Source: Hyphomicrobiales bacterium (GTDB taxonomy: Bacteria; Pseudomonadota; Alphaproteobacteria; Rhizobiales; Rhizobiaceae). Taken from it: 49,990 nucleotides of DNA. Under the pieces are notes generated by a model, which worked only from the letters and a program-made list of their open reading frames with translations, did no database searches and was not told the DNA's origin. Both the position numbers and the translations under genes were made by a program. The stretch covers positions 1 through 49,990 of the forward strand of contig JAPLOZ010000012.1 of assembly GCA_026400435.1 (NCBI GenBank). The letters are read 5' to 3'. This document shows, in pieces, positions 16,535 to 24,718 of this stretch; position 1 is the stretch's first letter, and every line of letters begins with the position of its first letter.

Positions 16535-16845
16535 TGATTGCGGGCCTCGGCGCTATAGATTTCGGCAAGCTGGGCGGGGCATTCGGCGATACCGCCACCA
16601 AGCCGGCAACAGCGGCGACCGAGCCTACAATGTCGTTCGCCTCGGTGATGAACGATCTGGCCACGCGTACCGTCGACACGCTCGAGCATGCCGAAAAGAT
16701 GTCCGTGCAGGGCATCCAAGGGCAGGCAGACGCCCGCGAGGTTGTCGATGCGGTGATGAGCGCCGAGCAGGCGCTGCAGGCGGCAGTCGCCATCCGCGAC
16801 AAGATCGTCAGCGCTTATATGGAAATTAGCCGGATGTCGATCTGA
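16534..16845 (+). CDS. fliE: FliE, MS-ring/rod adaptor
   Basis: The product has 103 residues from ATG 16534, which overlaps the flgC stop; GTG 16531 is an equivalent alternative. The C-terminal half carries the FliE signature (EHAEKMSVQGIQGQADAREV ... EQALQAAVAIRDKIVSAYME). It joins FliF to the rod and is the first exported rod component. Confidence 0.93.
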   Translation: MIAGLGAIDFGKLGGAFGDTATKPATAATEPTMSFASVMNDLATRTVDTLEHAEKMSVQGIQGQADAREVVDAVMSAEQALQAAVAIRDKIVSAYMEISRMSI

Positions 16846-16871
16846 GCCACAGTGCAGAAGGGTAGCCAGTC

Positions 16872-17660
16872 ATGAAAGCACTTGCCATCGCAGCGACCGG
16901 CATGAACGCGCAGCAGACCAACCTCGAGGTCATCGCGAACAACATCGCCAACATCAACACCACGGGCTTCAAGCGTGCGCGCGCGGAATTTTCGGATCTG
17001 CTCTATCAGGTCGATCGCATGCAGGGCGTGCCTTCCCGCGCCAACGAAAGCCTGGTGCCCGAAGGCGTATCGATCGGCCTTGGCGTCAAAACCGCCGCCG
17101 TCCGCAACGTCCACATCCAGGGTGGGCTGACCAGCACCGGCAACAATCTCGACCTGGCGCTGACCGGCAACGGCTGGTTCCAGATCGAAGGCGCCGATGG
17201 CGAGACGCTCTACACACGCGCCGGCTCCTTCAACACCAACGCCACCGGCGAGCTGGTGACCGTTGACGGGTTCGCCGTCAGCCCGGCCATCACCATCCCC
17301 ACCGATGCGATCGATGTCGTCGTCAACAAGACCGGTCAGGTTTACGCGCGCATCGATGGCCAGGCCGACCTGCAGGAACTCGGCCAGCTGACGCTCGCCA
17401 CCTTCGCCAACGAAGCCGGCCTCGCGCCGCTTGGCGACAATCTCTTCCAGGAGACATCGGCATCCGGCCCCGCAAATGTCGGCGCGGCCGGAGACCTTGG
17501 CTTCGCGACGATCGAGCAGGGCTACCTCGAGAACTCCAACGTCGACCCGGTCAAGGAAATCACCGAGCTGATCTCGGCCCAGCGCGCCTATGAGATGAAC
17601 TCGAAAGTCATTCAGGCGGCGGACGAAATGGCGGCCGTGGTCTCCAAGAACATCAGGTGA
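16872..17660 (+). CDS. flgG: FlgG, distal rod protein
   Basis: The product has 262 residues, standard length. It starts [20 protein letters not shown] with '[19 protein letters not shown]' and ends with '[20 protein letters not shown]', both diagnostic. It lies 26 bases after fliE. Confidence 0.97.
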   Translation: MKALAIAATGMNAQQTNLEVIANNIANINTTGFKRARAEFSDLLYQVDRMQGVPSRANESLVPEGVSIGLGVKTAAVRNVHIQGGLTSTGNNLDLALTGNGWFQIEGADGETLYTRAGSFNTNATGELVTVDGFAVSPAITIPTDAIDVVVNKTGQVYARIDGQADLQELGQLTLATFANEAGLAPLGDNLFQETSASGPANVGAAGDLGFATIEQGYLENSNVDPVKEITELISAQRAYEMNSKVIQAADEMAAVVSKNIR

Positions 17661-17664
17661 TGCA

Positions 17665-18132
17665 ATGACGAAGCGGTTTGCGGCCAAGGTCTTATTCCTG
17701 CTGGTGCTGGTGCTGGTTGCCGGCGGTGCGACCGCCCGTGCCCAGGAAGTGGTGCTCATCCCGAACCGTGTCATCTACCCTGGCGAGACTGTGGACCTTG
17801 CGGCCCTGCGGGAAGTAACGCTGAAGCCGGGCAAGGTCGTCCCGCCCGCTGTCGCCATCCGCGCGACAGACATCGAGGGCAAAGTGGCGAAGCGTACGCT
17901 GCTGCCCGGACGCTACATACCGACCGGTTCGCTGCGCGAGGCCTGGCTGGTCGAACAGGGCGCCGCCGTTCAGGTCACCTATGTCTCGGGCGTGCTGACC
18001 ATATCGGCATCCGCAGTCACGCTGCAGTCCGGCGCAGCCGGAGACCTTGTCAGGGTCCGCAACATCGACAGCGGAAAGGTGTTGTCAGGCGTTGTGATGG
18101 CCGACGGCTCGATCAGGGTCGGAGACTCATGA
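17665..18132 (+). CDS. flgA: FlgA, P-ring assembly chaperone
   Basis: The product has 155 residues with a clear signal peptide (residues 1-26, ending ATARAQ). The SAF-like domain contains 'AIRATDIEGKVAKRTLLPGR', and the C-terminal strands include 'GDLVRVRNIDSGKVLSGVVM', the FlgA signature. It is shorter than enteric FlgA but normal for rhizobia. It acts in the periplasm on FlgI. Four bases separate it from flgG and it overlaps flgI (ATGA). Confidence 0.93.
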   Translation: MTKRFAAKVLFLLVLVLVAGGATARAQEVVLIPNRVIYPGETVDLAALREVTLKPGKVVPPAVAIRATDIEGKVAKRTLLPGRYIPTGSLREAWLVEQGAAVQVTYVSGVLTISASAVTLQSGAAGDLVRVRNIDSGKVLSGVVMADGSIRVGDS

Positions 18133-19397
18133 CGCGCCTTCGCCCTCGCGCATTGCTGCTGGCCCTCACGCTGGCTGCCTCCTCGGCAGCCGGCGCCGAT
18201 CTCGTTCAGGACTATGAGCCGCCTGTTCCGGGAGATACGGTTTACAGCGATCCGCGATTTCCACCACCGATGGATGGCGTGCCTGTCGGGCAGGAAGGCG
18301 CCGGCGCCTATGCGCAGTTTCCAGCGGCGGGCAGCGACTTGCCGCAGCACGGCGCTTCCGCGCGCATCAAGGACATTGCCCAGTTGCAGAGCGCGCGCGA
18401 CAACCAGCTCGTCGGCTACGGTCTGGTGATCGGGCTGAAGGGATCGGGCGACAGCCTTCGAAATTCGCCATTCACCGAACAGTCGATCCGCGCCATGCTT
18501 GAGAATCTCGGCATCGCCAGCGAGGGTGGCCGGGCGCGTTCCAAGAACGTCGCGGCCGTTGTCGTGACGGCCAATCTTCCGGCCTTCGTCAAGTCGGGGT
18601 CCCGCATCGACGTTAGCGTATCCTCGCTCGGTGATGCGACGTCGCTGGGCGGTGGCACGCTGATCATGACGCCGCTCAAGGCCGCCGATGGCGAGATCTA
18701 CGCGGTGGCCCAGGGTCCGGTCTTCATCTCCGGCTTCGCCGCCCAGGGCGACGCCGAGACGCTGACCCAGGGCGTGCCGACAGCCGGCCGGGTGCCGAAC
18801 GGTGCGATCATCGAGCGCGAGGTCGACGCAAGCTTCGCCGCCCAGTCGAACCTGGTGCTGCAGCTGCGCAACGCCGACTTCTCCACCGCCATCAGGATCA
18901 CGGACGCGATCAACGCATTCTCCAACCAGCACTACGGAAAACGCGTCGCCTTCGAGCAGGACTCGCGCACTGTCGTCATCAAGAAGCCGGACAAAGTCTC
19001 CCCTGCCCGGTTCTTCGCCGAGCTGGAGAATATCGTCGTCGCCGCCGACACGCCGGCGCGGGTTGTGGTCGACGAGCGGACAGGCACCATAGTCATCGGC
19101 AACGACGTGCGTATTTCCCGGGTCGCCATCAGCCATGGCGCGCTGACGGTGCGTATATCCGAAGCCCCCCAGGTCGTGCAGCCTGAGCCCTTCTCGCGGG
19201 GCGAGACAGCAGTCGAACCCTACACGGTGATCGACGCAACCCAGCCCGACGCGAAGGTCGCCGTACTCGAAGGCCCCGATCTCGAGACGCTCGTTTCCGG
19301 CCTCAACCGCCTCGGCGTCAAGCCGGACGGCATCATCGCCATCCTGCAGGGCATCAAGTCCGCCGGCGCGATGCAGGCCGATCTGGTGCTGCAATGA
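18129..19397 (+). CDS. flgI: FlgI, P-ring protein, with N-terminal extension
   Basis: The product has 422 residues, longer than the usual about 370. A signal peptide (1-23, ending SSAAGA) is followed by about 50 Pro/Gly-rich residues (EPPVPGDTVYSDPRFPPPMD and onward) before the canonical mature start RIKDIAQLQSARDNQLVGYG. The remainder matches FlgI throughout, including 'VKPDGIIAILQGIKSAGAM' at the end. It builds the periplasmic peptidoglycan ring. The extra linker is unusual; it could interact with the L-ring or envelope, but this is inference. Confidence 0.95.
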   Translation: MTRLRPRALLLALTLAASSAAGADLVQDYEPPVPGDTVYSDPRFPPPMDGVPVGQEGAGAYAQFPAAGSDLPQHGASARIKDIAQLQSARDNQLVGYGLVIGLKGSGDSLRNSPFTEQSIRAMLENLGIASEGGRARSKNVAAVVVTANLPAFVKSGSRIDVSVSSLGDATSLGGGTLIMTPLKAADGEIYAVAQGPVFISGFAAQGDAETLTQGVPTAGRVPNGAIIEREVDASFAAQSNLVLQLRNADFSTAIRITDAINAFSNQHYGKRVAFEQDSRTVVIKKPDKVSPARFFAELENIVVAADTPARVVVDERTGTIVIGNDVRISRVAISHGALTVRISEAPQVVQPEPFSRGETAVEPYTVIDATQPDAKVAVLEGPDLETLVSGLNRLGVKPDGIIAILQGIKSAGAMQADLVLQ

Positions 19398-20023
19398 GCT
19401 TGTGCATGGCTATCTCCCGCACCCTCGCCACGCCAGCGAAGCGCCTGGCAGTCCTGGCCGCCCTCGCCGTTCTGGTGCCGGCCGGAATCGCAGGCTCCAC
19501 CGAGCCGGTAGTCCAGCACATCGACGAGCCCGCCCTGCTGGCGCCGGAGGACACCCTTGTCGACGGCCTGTCCACCGACGCCGCGCAGACCGGGGCTGTA
19601 AAGCCGGCCCACAAGCCGCTTGAGACGGGCACGGAAATCGAACGCTTCTGCTCAAACATTGCCGACGCGGCGCGTGACCGCCGCTATGCATTGCAAACGG
19701 AGGAACTGCAGGCGCTCCAGCTTGAGGTCGACAAACGCATCAAGCTTCTGGAGGAGAAGCGCGCCGAATACGAAGCCTGGATGAAGCGCCGCGAGGACTT
19801 CCTCGCCAAGGCCAATGACGGCGTCGTCAAGATCTATGCGGGCATGCGACCGGACGCCGCCGCCGAGCGGCTGGCGGAGATGGACGCGTCGCTGGCTGCC
19901 GGCATCCTGATGAAGATCGAGCCTCGCAAGGCCGGGGTGATCCTCAACGAGATGGAACGCAAGGCCGCAGCCATGCTCACCGGCATCATGGCGGCGGCTT
20001 CGCGCAGGACCGACCCGACATGA
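19394..20023 (+). CDS. motE: MotE, periplasmic chaperone for MotC
   Basis: The product has 209 residues with an N-terminal signal/anchor (about 18-33), a long charged coiled coil at about 95-145 (ELQALQLEVDKRIKLLEEKR) and a MgtE-N-like helical domain (AERLAEMDASLAAGILMKIE, about 155-200). In S. meliloti MotE assists folding and stability of the periplasmic motility protein MotC. Overlaps flgI and flgH by ATGA junctions. Confidence 0.85.
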   Translation: MSLCMAISRTLATPAKRLAVLAALAVLVPAGIAGSTEPVVQHIDEPALLAPEDTLVDGLSTDAAQTGAVKPAHKPLETGTEIERFCSNIADAARDRRYALQTEELQALQLEVDKRIKLLEEKRAEYEAWMKRREDFLAKANDGVVKIYAGMRPDAAAERLAEMDASLAAGILMKIEPRKAGVILNEMERKAAAMLTGIMAAASRRTDPT

Positions 20024-20727
20024 TCCGGGCCAGCGTGCTTGTCATTCTTGCATCGCTGCTTGCCGGCTGCGGCAACGGCCTGCACGAGATCGGCGTAGAA
20101 CCGGCGCTGTCGCCGGTCGGCGCCGGGCTGGCTGGTGCACCGACGCCGCCGCCGCCCGCCTACGCCGGCTATCCGGCCCCGCCGCAAAAACGCTTCTCGC
20201 TGTGGAACGACCGCCAGAGCCGCCTCTTCACCGATCCCCGCGCGCTTTCGCCCGGTGACATCCTGACCGTCAGGATCAATATCAACGACCGCGCCCGCTT
20301 CAAGAATGAATCCGACCGGCAGCGCACCGCGACCAGGTCGCTGGGCGGCGCGCTCGACTACGAATGGGATGGCGTCGGTTCGAGCGGCAGCCTCGACGGC
20401 AGCGTCAACTCGTCGACCGCCAGCGCAGGCGACGGTGAGACGAAGCGTTCCGAGGATCTGGAGCTCTCGATTGCGGCCGTTGTCGTAGAAGTGCTCGGCA
20501 ACGGCAATCTGGTCATCCAGGGTTCGCAGGAGGTTCGCGTGAACGCAGAGCTCCGTATCCTGACCATCGGCGGCATTGTGAGACCCACCGACATCGGACC
20601 CCAGAACACGATCTCCTACGAGCGTATTGCCGAGGCGCGCATCTCCTACGGCGGCCGCGGACGCCTCACCGAGGTTCAGCAGCCGCCATACGGCCAGCAG
20701 ATCCTCGATCGCGTGTTGCCGTTCTGA
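20020..20727 (+). CDS. flgH: FlgH, L-ring lipoprotein
   Basis: The product has 235 residues. A lipobox LAGC places the lipidated cysteine at residue 17. The FlgH core includes 'RLFTDPRALSPGDILTVRIN' and 'LVIQGSQEVRVNAELRILTI', with 'GRGRLTEVQQPPYGQQILDR' at the end. It forms the outer-membrane L-ring. The stop and the fliL start overlap (TGATG). Confidence 0.96.
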   Translation: MIRASVLVILASLLAGCGNGLHEIGVEPALSPVGAGLAGAPTPPPPAYAGYPAPPQKRFSLWNDRQSRLFTDPRALSPGDILTVRININDRARFKNESDRQRTATRSLGGALDYEWDGVGSSGSLDGSVNSSTASAGDGETKRSEDLELSIAAVVVEVLGNGNLVIQGSQEVRVNAELRILTIGGIVRPTDIGPQNTISYERIAEARISYGGRGRLTEVQQPPYGQQILDRVLPF

Positions 20728-21278
20728 TGGCGGCGGCGGCCGCAGCCAAAAGCGTCGAGGCGGGCGACGCACCGCCCGCCAAGCGGGGCGCGTCGATCGT
20801 CGTGCAACTGGGACTTCTACTGGCAATGACGGCGGCGGCAGGAGGCATGGGTTGGGTTTCGGGCGGCTTCCTGACCAGTGGAAGACTGGCAGCCGGTGGA
20901 GCTGACCACGCACAGACGGGAACCGCTCATGGCGGCGGCGCGAAGCCGGGCGAACATGGTGCGGCGGGAGGCGATCACGGCGCGGTCGCGGCGAGCGAAA
21001 CGGTCATTCCACTGTCCGCCATCACCACCAATATCGCATCACCGAAAGACGTGTGGGTTCGCATGGAAGTTTCGATCGTACTGGACGAACCGCAAGACGT
21101 GGATTTGCCCGGCACGATCCAGCAGGACCTCCTGACGTACATGCGCACGGTCAAGATGCACGAGGTCGAGGGCGCAAGCGGATTCCGGCATCTGCGCGAG
21201 AATCTCGAGGAGCGTGCCGCCATCCGCAGCGACGGCCATGTGAAGCAGGTTCTCATCAGGACGTTGCTGTTCGAATGA
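20727..21278 (+). CDS. fliL: FliL, stator-associated membrane protein
   Basis: The product has 183 residues. One membrane segment at about 28-50 (VVQLGLLLAMTAAAGGMGWV) is followed by a Gly/His-rich linker. The periplasmic FliL domain contains 'VWVRMEVSIVLDEPQDVDLP' and 'DLLTYMRTVKMHEVEGASGF'. FliL encircles or stabilises MotAB stators in other bacteria. The last four bases overlap fliP (ATGA). Confidence 0.92.
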   Translation: MAAAAAAKSVEAGDAPPAKRGASIVVQLGLLLAMTAAAGGMGWVSGGFLTSGRLAAGGADHAQTGTAHGGGAKPGEHGAAGGDHGAVAASETVIPLSAITTNIASPKDVWVRMEVSIVLDEPQDVDLPGTIQQDLLTYMRTVKMHEVEGASGFRHLRENLEERAAIRSDGHVKQVLIRTLLFE

Positions 21279-22006
21279 AACGCATCGGCATAGCATTTCT
21301 CCTGCTCCTCGCCGGCGGTTCCGCCGCATTCGCCCAGCAGCTCGACCTTGGCGCAATCGGGCAGGCCGACGGCACGACCATCGGCCGCATCATCCAGATG
21401 TTCGGCCTGCTCACCATTCTGTCGGTGGCGCCCGGCCTGCTTATCATGGTGACCAGCTTCACGCGCTTCGTCATCGCCCTCTCGATACTGCGAGCCGGCA
21501 TCGGACTGCAGACGACGCCGGCAAACCTCATCATCATCAGCCTGTCTCTCTTCATGACGTTCTACGTCATGGCGCCGACGTTCGATCAGGCGTGGAACAA
21601 TGGGGTCCGCCCGCTGATGGACAACGAGATCGACGAAACCGAGGCCTTCAAGCGTATTTCCGATCCGTTTCGTACCTTCATGGTTCGCAACGTCCGCGAC
21701 GAGGACTTCAATCTGTTCGCCGACCTGGCGAGAGAACGCGGCGACACGGTCGAGCGCGAGACGGTCGACCTACGCGTGCTCGTTCCCGCCTTCATGATCT
21801 CGGAGATAAGACGCGGCTTCGAGATCGGCTTCCTGATCGTTCTGCCTTTCCTGGTCATCGACCTCATCGTGGCGACCATCACGATGGCAATGGGCATGAT
21901 GATGCTGCCGCCGACCGTCGTGTCACTGCCTTTCAAGATATTGTTCTTCGTCTTGATCGACGGCTGGAACCTGCTGGTCGGCAGCCTAGTCAGGTCCTTT
22001 AACTAG
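21275..22006 (+). CDS. fliP: FliP, export gate protein
   Basis: The product has 243 residues from ATG 21275, overlapping fliL. A signal peptide (1-20) is followed by four membrane segments. Diagnostic stretches are 'LTILSVAPGLLIMVTSFTRF' and 'LVPAFMISEIRRGFEIGFLI', with 'MGMMMLPPTVVSLPFKILFF' near the end. It is the last gene of the flgB operon. An out-of-frame upstream extension to 21053 is a shadow of fliL. Confidence 0.97.
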   Translation: MKRIGIAFLLLLAGGSAAFAQQLDLGAIGQADGTTIGRIIQMFGLLTILSVAPGLLIMVTSFTRFVIALSILRAGIGLQTTPANLIIISLSLFMTFYVMAPTFDQAWNNGVRPLMDNEIDETEAFKRISDPFRTFMVRNVRDEDFNLFADLARERGDTVERETVDLRVLVPAFMISEIRRGFEIGFLIVLPFLVIDLIVATITMAMGMMMLPPTVVSLPFKILFFVLIDGWNLLVGSLVRSFN

Positions 22007-22029
22007 GACTTTAATAAAATCATGGATCG

Positions 22030-22154
22030 TTAACCACGTTTCTTATGCAATTTGCAGGCATAGGGACCGCATTGTCCGCACAGACTATGGCGGGTGATCC
22101 TCGAACGCGATCACGGGCATGATGCCGTACCGTCATACCGGTCGGGCCGGTATG
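22030..22154 (+). promoter_or_regulatory. leader/promoter of flagellin gene 1 with conserved elements
   Basis: The 179-base gap contains TTAACC (22030-22035, a CtrA-type half site), the 11-base palindrome GGCATGATGCC (22116-22126) and a hairpin CATACCGG-TCGGG-CCGGTATG (22134-22154) 32 bases before the ATG. The palindrome recurs at all three flagellins and the hairpin at two. The hairpin is probably in the mRNA leader and is a candidate FlbT target. Confidence 0.5.
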
Positions 22155-22185
22155 CAACATTTCCAGTGTTTGGGGTACGCGTACC

Positions 22186-23277
22186 ATGGCCAGCATCATG
22201 ACCAACGCTTCGGCGTTGACGGCTCTTCAGAGCCTGAATTCCACCAACAAGAATCTCGAAGTCACCCAGTCCCGCATTTCGACGGGCTACCGGGTTGCCG
22301 AGGCTTCCGACAACGCCGCCTACTGGTCGATCGCCACCACGATGCGTTCGGACCAAAAGGCGCTCTCGACCGTGCAGGACTCGCTCGGCCTCGGCGCTTC
22401 CAAGGTCGACACCGCTTACACCGGCATGAACAAGGCGATCGACGTCGTCAACGACATCAAGGTCAAGCTCGTTGCCGCCAACGGCGCAAGTGCTGCCGAC
22501 AAGGCGAAGATCCAGGTCGAGATCACCGCCTTGCAGGGTCAGCTGAAGAGCTACGCCGACGCCGCAACCTTCTCGGGCGCCAACTGGCTTTCGGTGACGT
22601 CGGACAAGACCGCAGCCGGCACGGCCGCAGGCGCGTTCGACGCCGTCCAGCAGGATGTGAAGATCGTCTCCGCCTTCAACCGCTCGGCCACCGGTTCGGT
22701 GTCGCTCAGCACCATCGACGTCAAGATCGAGGGCATCAAGCTGTTTGACAACGGCGCCAACGGAGCAGTCAAGAACGACGGTATCCTCGATCGCTCGGCC
22801 TATGTCTGGACTTCGACAGCGGCGCAAACCGCGTACGATACGGCATACAATACCCAGCTCGCAGGCGGAGTGTCAGACTCCACCGCGGACACAGCCGGCG
22901 TGCTGGCGGCATTTGCCGCGGACGTGGCCGCGGTTGGCTATGCCTCCTCGGTTCACAACCTCGACATTACCGCAGCGGGTGTCACCGACACTGTGATCAC
23001 CGGTATGCTGACCAAGGTCGAAGGAGCGCTCAAGTCCATGACGACGGCTGCCACCAGTCTCGGCGCCGCCAAGAGCCGCATCGACCTGCAGAAGACCTTC
23101 ACCTCCAGCCTGATGGACTCCATCGAGCGTGGCGTCGGTCAGCTGGTCGACGGCGCAGCTACAGCCGACATTTTCAGACAATTCAAGGGGCCGCGTGCGA
23201 GCGCGGCCCCTTGCGATTCCTGGGAATGTCGGTGCCATCTTGACGGTTTGCCTGTGCAAAAAAAGCAGCAGAAATAA
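22186..23277 (+). CDS. fla: flagellin 1, C-terminus abnormal
   Basis: The N-terminal D0/D1 region (MASIMTNASALTALQSLNST ... STGYRVAEASDNAAYWSIAT) and the C-terminal D1 region (KSRIDLQKTFTSSLMDSIER) are normal flagellin. After 'GVGQLVD' (23152) the sequence leaves the family. The remaining D0 helix, present as ADMNKESTRLQALQVQQQLG and onward in flagellin 3, is missing. It is replaced by about 40 unrelated residues (GAATADIFRQFKGPRASAAP and onward) that read through a terminator hairpin to TAA at 23277. The D0 C-terminus is needed for polymerisation in known flagellins, so this product is probably not functional unless the deletion is an assembly artefact at near-identical repeats. ATG 22186 is homologous to the other starts. 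Confidence 0.85.
   Translation: MASIMTNASALTALQSLNSTNKNLEVTQSRISTGYRVAEASDNAAYWSIATTMRSDQKALSTVQDSLGLGASKVDTAYTGMNKAIDVVNDIKVKLVAANGASAADKAKIQVEITALQGQLKSYADAATFSGANWLSVTSDKTAAGTAAGAFDAVQQDVKIVSAFNRSATGSVSLSTIDVKIEGIKLFDNGANGAVKNDGILDRSAYVWTSTAAQTAYDTAYNTQLAGGVSDSTADTAGVLAAFAADVAAVGYASSVHNLDITAAGVTDTVITGMLTKVEGALKSMTTAATSLGAAKSRIDLQKTFTSSLMDSIERGVGQLVDGAATADIFRQFKGPRASAAPCDSWECRCHLDGLPVQKKQQK
23187..23212 (+). terminator. terminator of flagellin gene 1, inside the read-through frame
   Basis: GGGGCCGCG (23187-23195), six-base loop, CGCGGCCCC (23202-23210), then TT. Its position inside the open frame shows that the native stop codon has been lost. Confidence 0.65.
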
Positions 23278-23281
23278 TCCG

Positions 23282-23404
23282 TTAACCATATCACTTAGCC
23301 ATTTTGCAGGGACTGGCTGCGATAGTCGCAAGAGATGGCGGGTTGATCCAGTTCGCATGGTCATTGGCATGATGCCGCTCCGTCATACCGGTCGGTCCGG
23401 TATG
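23282..23404 (+). promoter_or_regulatory. leader/promoter of flagellin gene 2 with conserved elements
   Basis: Contains TTAACCAT (23282-23289), GGCATGATGCC (23366-23376) and the hairpin CATACCGG-TCGGT-CCGGTATG (23384-23404), with almost the same spacing to the ATG (71 versus 70 bases from the palindrome) as in flagellin 1. The loop differs by one base while both stem arms are kept. Confidence 0.5.
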
Positions 23405-23436
23405 CAAAACAGAGTTTGTGCAAAGGGACGAGTACC

Positions 23437-24540
23437 ATGGCCAGCATCATGACCAACGCTGCGGCGTTGACGGCTCTTCAGAGCCTGAATTCCACCAACA
23501 AGAATCTCGAAGTCACCCAGTCCCGCATCTCGACGGGCTACCGCGTTGCCGAGGCTTCCGACAACGCCGCCTATTGGTCGATCGCCACCACGATGCGTTC
23601 GGACCAAAAGGCGCTCTCGACCGTGCAGGACTCGCTCGGCCTCGGCGCTTCGAAAGTCGACACCGCCTACACCGGCATGCAGAAGGCGATCGACACCGTC
23701 AACGACATCAAGGTCAAGCTCGTTGCCGCCAACGGCGCAAGTGCCGCCGACAAGGAAAAGATCGACGTTGAGATCAAGGCCCTGCAGGGCCAGCTGAAGA
23801 GCTACGCCGACGCCGCAACCTTCTCGGGCGCCAACTGGCTGTCGGTCGACACGACCACCGGCCAAACCACGGCCGGCACTTTCAACGACGTCAAGATCGT
23901 CTCCGCTTTCAACCGTTCGGCCGCTGGTTCGGTTTCACTGGGGACGATCGATGTCAAGGTGCAGGACATCAAGCTCTATGATGCCTACGCCAGCGCCACC
24001 GGCCTGAACGACGGTATCCTGGACGCGAATCGTCTCGGCACCACCGGCGCACGTCAGGCTGCCGTGTCTGCTCCTGTTGCCGGTACGGACGCCGCCGCCG
24101 ACACCTACTCGGTTTCAACCCTTACGGTCGTCGGCTTCTCCGACGCCCAGATCACCAAGCAGCTGACCGTGGTAGAATCCGCGCTCAAGGAAATGACGAC
24201 GGCCGCCACCAATCTTGGCGCCGCCAAGAGCCGCATCGACCTGCAGAAGACCTTCACCTCCAGCCTGATGGACTCCATCGAGCGTGGCGTCGGTCAGCTG
24301 GTCGACGCCGACATGAACAAGGAATCGACCCGCCTCCAGGCCCTGCAGGTTCAGCAGCAGCTCGGCATCCAGGCGGGATCCGTCCCAGGAAAAATCGCGA
24401 AACCGGGGACTTCGCCGAGACGGGCCGCGCCAAGCGCGGCCCGTTTTCGCTTTTGGGCCAGGCCCATTTATGGCATTTGCGACGCTGCTTGCGTTCGCCT
24501 GATCAGCGCCGGCAAACTTCCTTCTTCAAAGGTTACCTGA
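23437..24540 (+). CDS. fla: flagellin 2, C-terminus abnormal
   Basis: The start is ATG 23437 by homology, with AAAGGGACGAG upstream; an in-frame TTG at 23416 is rejected. The protein is normal flagellin up to 'QALQVQQQLGIQ' (24372). The final about 18 residues of the D0 helix, SLQIANGNAQSILALFQN in flagellin 3, are replaced by about 55 unrelated residues (AGSVPGKIAKPGTSPRRAAP and onward) running through the gene's own terminator to TGA at 24540. The lesion differs in position from that of flagellin 1 but has the same nature. Sequence identity with flagellin 1 is very high over the N-terminal about 140 codons and the C-terminal D1 region, pointing to recent tandem duplication or gene conversion. 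Confidence 0.85.
   Translation: MASIMTNAAALTALQSLNSTNKNLEVTQSRISTGYRVAEASDNAAYWSIATTMRSDQKALSTVQDSLGLGASKVDTAYTGMQKAIDTVNDIKVKLVAANGASAADKEKIDVEIKALQGQLKSYADAATFSGANWLSVDTTTGQTTAGTFNDVKIVSAFNRSAAGSVSLGTIDVKVQDIKLYDAYASATGLNDGILDANRLGTTGARQAAVSAPVAGTDAAADTYSVSTLTVVGFSDAQITKQLTVVESALKEMTTAATNLGAAKSRIDLQKTFTSSLMDSIERGVGQLVDADMNKESTRLQALQVQQQLGIQAGSVPGKIAKPGTSPRRAAPSAARFRFWARPIYGICDAACVRLISAGKLPSSKVT
24421..24447 (+). terminator. terminator of flagellin gene 2, inside the read-through frame
   Basis: A perfect 10-base stem CGGGCCGCGC (24421-24430) / GCGCGGCCCG (24434-24443) with a three-base loop, followed by TTTTCGCTTTT. It is a strong Rho-independent terminator that now lies within the open frame. 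Confidence 0.8.
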
Positions 24541-24551
24541 TCGCCTTCCGC

Positions 24552-24567
24552 TTAATCGGCTGTTAAC
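24552..24567 (+). promoter_or_regulatory. CtrA-type binding site upstream of flagellin gene 3
   Basis: TTAA-N7-TTAAC (24552-24555 and 24563-24567) matches the full alphaproteobacterial CtrA consensus exactly, followed by CAT. A second TTAACC lies at 24587-24592. The leaders of flagellins 1 and 2 carry only the half site. Confidence 0.5.
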
Positions 24568-24625
24568 CATATCGCTGTAGTCATGGTTAACCAATCGCTT
24601 ATGCGGGTTGACCATGGCGGACAGG

Positions 24626-24636
24626 GGCATGATGCC
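24626..24636 (+). promoter_or_regulatory. GGCATGATGCC palindrome upstream of flagellin gene 3
   Basis: Third copy of the flagellin-specific palindrome, 93 bases before the GTG start. No CATACCGG hairpin follows here; instead GAGCCGGCTC (24670-24679) is a different short palindrome. Confidence 0.45.
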
Positions 24637-24718
24637 GACGCCGACATGACCTACCGCTCCAGGCGACAAGAGCCGGCTCGAGGGGCCGGGCAGGCTGTTC
24701 GAAGAAGGGGTGAGTATC

